Origin: Irineochytrium annulatum
Taxonomy: Eukaryota; Chytridiomycota; Chytridiomycetes; Chytridiales; Chytridiaceae
Direction: 5' to 3'
Assembly: GCA_027600665.1 (NCBI GenBank)
Contig: JADGJL010000872.1
Location: 1-12,588, forward strand
Length of the DNA stretch: 12,588 nucleotides
Below the pieces are notes generated by a model, which ran no database searches, was not told the DNA's origin, and saw only the letters and a list, made by a program, of their open reading frames with translations. Position 1 is the first letter of the stretch. Every line of letters begins with the position of its first letter. The translations under genes were made by a program, and so were the position numbers. Positions 8,449-12,588 of the stretch are shown piece after piece.

Positions 8449-8596
8449 AAGTTGTGGGTGATGCTGAGGGCCATCGTCGCATCTCAAGTGCGTGCAGGGA
8501 AGCCGGATAGGCTAAGGGATGCGAGCGCGTCCCCGTGGGATGTTATGCTTTACTACCGGGCATCGCTGCTCTTGCCAAGAAATACTCTGGAAATCA

Positions 8597-8641
8597 TTTT
8601 TTTCTTTTATTTTTTCTTTTCTTATTTTTTCTTCTTTTTCT
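8597..8641 (+). repeat. Polypyrimidine (T/C) tract
   Basis: About 45 nt of almost only T with scattered C and two A, preceded and followed by ordinary mixed sequence. It lies about 350 nt upstream of panB (a purine tract in panB's sense). It could be a nucleosome-depleting promoter element or a simple-sequence repeat. Confidence 0.75.
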
Positions 8642-8932
8642 GGAGCTTGCTAAAGGTGCCGCATGGTGCGGACAGCTTTGAGTTCGCGATTTTATAATGT
8701 TATGCTCATCAAAGTACGATCGCAAAGGATCGGCGCCAGGCTCGCCGGAAATCCTCGGTCGCCACCATATCCGAAGGCACTGCGCTGCGTTTACCCGACC
8801 CGACGAAATTCACTTTGATCAAGAATGGAGTGGTGGAGCGTGTTAAGTCTTCACGCGCGCCACTTATTAGCCGCACAGTTCTTACCCATCGGAAAGAAAG
8901 GCCCATCCTCCCAGCGGAGATCTGAGTCATGA

Positions 8933-8966
8933 TGTGTAAAAGGGCGATTGTATAAAAGGGCGATCG
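8933..8966 (+). promoter_or_regulatory. 16-nt tandem duplication containing a TATA box
   Basis: TGTGTAAAAGGGCGATTG (8933-8950) is followed at a 16-nt period by TGTATAAAAGGGCGATCG (8949-8966). The second copy contains a consensus TATAAAA (8951-8957). Such a box would start transcription roughly 30 nt downstream on the plus strand. No convincing coding region follows directly; a 30-codon ATG ORF occurs at 9076-9168. It could be a promoter for a noncoding transcript, a distal promoter of the kinase gene, or chance. Confidence 0.35.
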
Positions 8967-9195
8967 CGATTCAGCGAGGCCTGGCCAGCAGCAACACTTT
9001 CCCAGTCCCTCGCATCAGAACTCCAGTCTTGCATTAACTTTCCAGGTTCGTTGCGCTTCTGCCGTCGCGAAGGGCATGGTCTTGACGCCTCTGCTACAGC
9101 GAACAGCGTTGCTGTCATTGATGGGCATCCGACTACGACCTCCTCCACATCCTCCCCCTGCGCCGTAACGCTATGACGAGAACGGCGAACGGATA

Positions 9196-9395
9196 ACTGA
9201 ATCGACAACGGGCTAAAGACTGAATCGAGAACGGGCTGACCGGATCGAAACGCAAGCGAGCTCAAGACTGGATTGGCACACGGGCTGGAGATCGACACAC
9301 ACGGGACCGCAAGCAAGCTTAAGACTGGATCGACATGCGGGCTTATGAGACTGAACCGCTATACGGGCTCAGACTGAATCGACACACGGGCTCAA
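9196..9395 (+). repeat. Degenerate minisatellite, about 8 units of about 23 nt
   Basis: The approximate unit is ACTGAATCGACACACGGGCT plus 3-6 variable bases. Unit starts are 9196, 9219, 9244, 9267, 9291, 9324, 9350 and 9373. Lengths are mostly 23-26 nt, with the 9291 unit at 33 nt because of an internal ACGGGACCGCAAGCAAGCTT variant shared in part with the 9244 unit (CGCAAGCGAGCT). The period is not a multiple of three and reading frames are not conserved, so it is noncoding. The first and last units are the most alike. Confidence 0.85.
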
Positions 9396-10109
9396 ATGGC
9401 GTTAACGGCGGCTGCAGGAACGTTCCGCGTCGATGCGGCATAGCATATATACGCGGCGCTTCGATGTCGAGCCGGGGTTACAGGCATAGGGATGAAGTGG
9501 GTGGAGGGCGAACGCGTCAGGCTTCTTCAGGTTGCAACCGGCGGAAGCAGTAGTCGAAAGAGCATTTGATGAATGTTTCTCTATGTATGTTGCTATGTCA
9601 TGTCGAAAAGTTCTATCAATAGAAACGAGCTTTTCCAAAGTTATCAGGCGCTGAAGCTCGTTGATCAGAGTACGAAGGTTGGATTTAGATAGATGGATTC
9701 CAACGCCGTTGGGGGCACCCCATCTCCTGGGTGTCGGCTGTCAGGCGGTGATTCCGCGTTCGGTGGCATTCTACCACACCGTCGAAATACACGACTCGCC
9801 GCTGATCACGGACTGACATACTTGAACCCCGTGCCTCCCCACCCCGTCACCACCTCGATCTCCGCCGCTGTCGCTACCGCCAGCTCGCTACCTGTGCGAT
9901 CTGGTCGTCCCTCTCTCCCCCTGCTCGCATTTCGTGCGATCAGCCGTCGCTGAGGAGGATCGCGGGCATCGAAAAGGTGGCGGCATGCATGCGGGCTTCA
10001 CGCGATCTGGGCCTGTGCTGGCCCGTGCATGCACTCGCGACTAACGCTTGTTGTCCTTCAGCTTTCCTTCCCCGCGCAGGATGATAGTGGCCTGAACGAC
10101 AACCATCCT
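9396..10109 (+). other. Leader and probable 5' intron of the eIF2-alpha kinase gene
   Basis: No family-recognisable coding sequence lies here. The stretch 9830-9925 is pyrimidine-rich, like a fungal promoter/leader. A good splice acceptor (TTTCCTTCCCCGCGCAG ending at 10079) with CTAAC at 10041-10045 marks an intron end. GTGCGA donors at 9894 and 9933 would both join, in phase 0, an upstream ATG frame (from 9693) to the kinase frame. That would add a short N-terminal exon with no recognisable features. Equally, the intron may be entirely in the 5' UTR. Confidence 0.5.
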
Positions 10110-12588
10110 ATGGACGGCGGCCCAACCTCATCCTCTGAACCCGACGCCAAACCTCTCTCGGTGCTCACCTCTCAGATCCAACGCCAGCAGCAGGCCACCG
10201 GCCATGACGGGCCGGGCGTCGACCGAAGAGGCCCCAGCTGGCAGGCCGATGACCGCTTCGACGCCGTCAAGAATCCCATCAGCCCCTCCGCGACGTCCAC
10301 CAGCATCCCAATTCCGCGGAAGACTTCCGCTTCCGCCGCGGCGGCAAACCCAAGGCGGATTAGGAGGCAGACCACAGAAGGCGCGCTGGGCGACGGCTTC
10401 CCCGGCAACTTCTCCTCCTCGCCGCCGGACGACTTCCTGATCTTCTCCTCGTCGCAGCCAAGGCAGGCCGGGATGTCCAGGAGCGTGCATACAAGCGGGA
10501 GATCCAGGACAGTGACGGCGCCACTGCCGATCCCAATGTCATACCATGCGCCCTCCGCTGCGACGACGAGCGCGCATAACTTTCACGCCGACCTGCTGCC
10601 CGCGCCGTCCTTCACGGACGGAACTTTTTTTACGGCGGGCCGGTCTCCAGGGAGAGGGTTGGGCAAGTCGCCTGGGACGTCGCCGATGAAGTCGTCGGTG
10701 TCGCCGGGAAGGTCGCTAGGGAAGCCCTCCGCGGGGAGATCGCCAGAGCCCGCGCTCAGGACGCACCCGTTGCCGAGAAAAGGTGATAAGGAGTGGGAGG
10801 AGGAGGAGAAGGAGAAGGAAAACTTGAAGAAGATGGAGGAGAAAAGGACTCTGGGAAAGAAGAAGGAGAGTAGGGAGAGCTTGTTGGCGGATCTAAAGAC
10901 CGATTTTAAGGTATTTTGTGAGCTACGTGAGCTATGTTGTAACCACTGTCACAGTCGTATTCCAGCATGGACGAGTTAGTTGCAGGGGAGCTTGACATTC
11001 TCTTAAAACCCGAGTTTGACAGTGAGTTACAAAGTGCAAATACCGGCGTTTTTAAGTTAATGTTTTGAAGAAACCGATCCTATGACGTTGTTGACTGAGA
11101 AACCGCCGCTACCTGCCTCCTCGTCGAGGCCTCGCCGCAGCTCTAATGCGTCTGCGGTAAAAGTCACAACCTCCCCGCCGACCCCGTCCGCCCCCACCTC
11201 TACAGACCCATCGCCGAACGGTAGCGCCCACCTGCTCAGCCCTCCCAACCACTCGCACTCCGGAGGCCACACCCACCACTCCATGGCCGTCGTTCGCCGC
11301 CCCCGACCCCGCCCAGGTGGTCATGTCCACCACGTGCATCACCATCACCATCACCATCACCATCATGGCGCACCGTCCTCCGGGGGTCCGGCGTCGTACT
11401 CGGTTTCGTCGGCGGACCCGGCGCTGGCATCGCCCGTGTCGAGGCCGCCGGCTGGGAAGAGGAACGGCACGAAGTCGGAGGGCGTGGTGGGGAGCGCGTC
11501 GGACCGGGAGAGGGAGAGGAAGTTGCGGCAGGGGAGGTTATTGCTCGTCAGCTTGCTGGAGAACTTTTGCATGTTATACGATCAGAGCCCTGAGAGAAAT
11601 CGGAGACTGTTTTTTGTGCTTTGCAAGCAGTTGTCGGCTATGGGGGTGAGCTAATTTTGTCCCCTTGTGTGGGCGGAACCTGGTGATAACTGTATGAATG
11701 CAGATCATCGACTCGGAGGACTTTATCGACGAGGTCTCGGCCGTCCGTGGGAGCTACAAGCGCGCGTTCCGGGACCTAGTCGTGCAGGCCATGCAGGCGA
11801 TCCAGGACGAGCAGTACCAAATCGAGGGCTACGAGGATTCGGACGACATTGATGGGATGCTATCCGCAGGGCCTGAGGGAGACGACTTCAAGAGAAAGTT
11901 GGTGTTGTGGTCATGTGTGAACGCATTTTAACACCTCCCTGCAGTAGCCTCGTTTTGTCCCGACCCGCATCGACCACCAGCATGCTCTACGCTACCGAGC
12001 GCGGCCTTTCTCCTATTACGCCCTCCTCCCCGCACATCACTTCCGCCCGTCTCTTCCCACCCCATGCTGCCCCGCGCGCCAGCAACGTCTCGGTCCCATC
12101 CCCGTCCACCTCTGCGGCCCCCTCTAGCACTGCGGGTGTCGCGCCGATCCGCGACATCTCCGAGCTCCTTGACCTTCATACGTCGCGCTACCGGGAAGAT
12201 TTTGAGGAGCTGCGCGCTCTCGGGCGCGGCGCGTTCGGGCAGGTCTGGTGCGTCCGGAACAGGCTTGATGGGTGTGAGTACGCTGTGAAGCGCATCAGGC
12301 TCGTCGATGGGCTTGATGACGCTTGCAGCGACGGCGGCGGGGGACGGAGAAGGAAGAAGGATCGGTTTGAGAGGATTTTGAGGGAGGTAAAGGTGCAGGC
12401 GCGGTTGAGCCACCCGAACGTGGTCAGATATTTTAGTTGCTGGCTGGAGCATGCGGGCGGGTCGAGCGTTGGTTTGGCGATGGGGGGTGAGGAGGGGAGC
12501 GGAAGCGGGAGCATGAGCGGGAGTGACGAAGACACGGGGACGGGGACGGGGACGGGTTTTGGTGGAGGGTTGATGGACGACCTTGGGT
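10110..12588 (+). CDS. HRI/EIF2AK1-like eIF2-alpha kinase, 3'-partial
   Basis: This kinase phosphorylates eIF2-alpha and so limits translation in the integrated stress response. Exons are 10110-10910, 10955-11021, 11071-11645, 11704-11897 and 11945 onward, open to the window end, giving about 760 residues. The introns are 44-58 nt, of phases 0, 1, 0 and 2; the donor at 11898 (GTTGGT) is non-consensus. Residues 1-225 are disordered, with SPGR/LGK-type Ser-Pro repeats at 175-215; a Glu/Lys-rich coiled coil spans about 226-260. Ten consecutive histidines occupy residues 379-388. The HRI-type N-terminal domain starts near 447 (LLLVSLLENFCMLYDQSP, RRLFFVLCKQLSAMG, DEVSAVRGSYKRAF). The kinase starts near 626: RYREDFEELRALGRGAFGQV, then RLDGCEYAVKRI (Lys661), then ILREVKVQARLSHPNVVRYFSCWLE. 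An acidic Gly/Ser insert then begins, as in eIF2-alpha kinases. The catalytic loop lies beyond the window. The start is uncertain; 10029 (ATG) or a spliced upstream exon are alternatives. Confidence 0.9.
11337..11366 (+). repeat. CAT/CAC repeat encoding ten histidines
   Basis: A near-perfect CATCAC hexanucleotide repeat, ending CATCAT, encodes His10 in the kinase N-terminal extension. Separate histidines flank it upstream (HSHSGGHTHHSM and GGHVHHV). The mix of two codons means it is not a pure triplet expansion. Confidence 0.95.
12536..12556 (+). other. G-quadruplex motif in the kinase insert coding strand
   Basis: Four G-runs (12536-12539, 12542-12545, 12548-12551, 12554-12556) are separated by two-base AC loops. 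This meets the usual G-quadruplex pattern with very short loops. It encodes a Thr-Gly repeat after an acidic SGSDED-like stretch in the kinase insert. Being on the sense strand, it could fold in mRNA as well as DNA. Confidence 0.7.

Noticed and set aside
8028..8474. A 148-codon minus-strand frame starting with ATG at 8474
   Set aside because: It runs out of frame across panB exon 1 and its first intron and translates the promoter repeat into low-complexity Arg/Pro/Ser sequence. The panB presequence frame explains the region better.
8709..8930. A 73-codon minus-strand ATG frame
   Set aside because: It has no motif, no neighbour support and a composition typical of a random frame.
8927..9316. 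A 129-codon minus-strand frame over the minisatellite
   Set aside because: It begins with TTG rather than ATG. The 23-nt period is not a multiple of three, so the repeat is not translated consistently.
12180..12480. Wee1-type kinase as an alternative identity (RLDG, VRYFSxW-like motifs)
   Set aside because: The upstream LLLVSLLENF/SAVRGSYKRAF domain and ILREVKVQARLSHPNVVRYFSCWLE fit HRI/EIF2AK1 clearly better.

Overview
The window reads as nuclear DNA of an early-diverging, probably flagellated (chytrid-type) fungus. This is an inference from several signs. The genes carry short GT-AG introns (44 to 129 nt), several with CTAAC branch-point sequences. The coding sequence is GC-rich. There is a fungal-type mitochondrial ketopantoate hydroxymethyltransferase. 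There is also a BBSome subunit (BBIP1), a ciliary component not expected in Dikarya, which have lost cilia. There is no sign of bacterial operons, phage, insertion sequences, CRISPR arrays, tRNA or rRNA.

Layout. (1) Positions 82-1012, plus strand: the 3' part of UTP7/WDR46, a small-subunit processome WD40 protein; its 5' exons lie outside the window. (2) 1566-1862, minus: a 98-residue protein with a signal peptide and a GPI-anchor-like tail. (3) 2213-2539, plus: BBIP1, divergent from gene 2 across a shared 350-nt promoter region. (4) About 1 kb without a recognisable gene. (5) 3584-6233, plus: a seven-exon gene for a 737-residue ATP-grasp-like protein. Its Glu-x-Asn metal-site motif lies upstream of the nucleotide-binding loop, the order expected of a circularly permuted ATP-grasp ligase. 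(6) 6978-8253, minus: panB, four exons, 331 residues, with all five known active-site residues and an Arg-rich mitochondrial presequence; it converges on gene 5. (7) 8254 to about 10079: a repeat-rich stretch with no convincing gene. It holds an imperfect tandem duplication in the panB promoter, a polypyrimidine tract, a TATA-containing 16-nt tandem duplication and an 8-copy degenerate minisatellite of about 23 nt. (8) About 10110 to the window end, plus: an HRI/EIF2AK1-like eIF2-alpha kinase with a long disordered N-terminal extension, a natural run of ten histidines and the start of the kinase domain. The kinase runs off the window.

The genes are independently transcribed eukaryotic units in unrelated processes: ribosome biogenesis, cell surface, cilium, an unknown ligase, coenzyme A precursor synthesis and the integrated stress response. 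The most interesting items are the permuted ATP-grasp protein, the poly-His tract in a kinase family known for haem sensing, the BBIP1 gene and the structured repeats between panB and the kinase gene.

Exon boundaries were derived by hand from splice motifs, reading-frame continuity and family similarity recalled from memory. No search was run.
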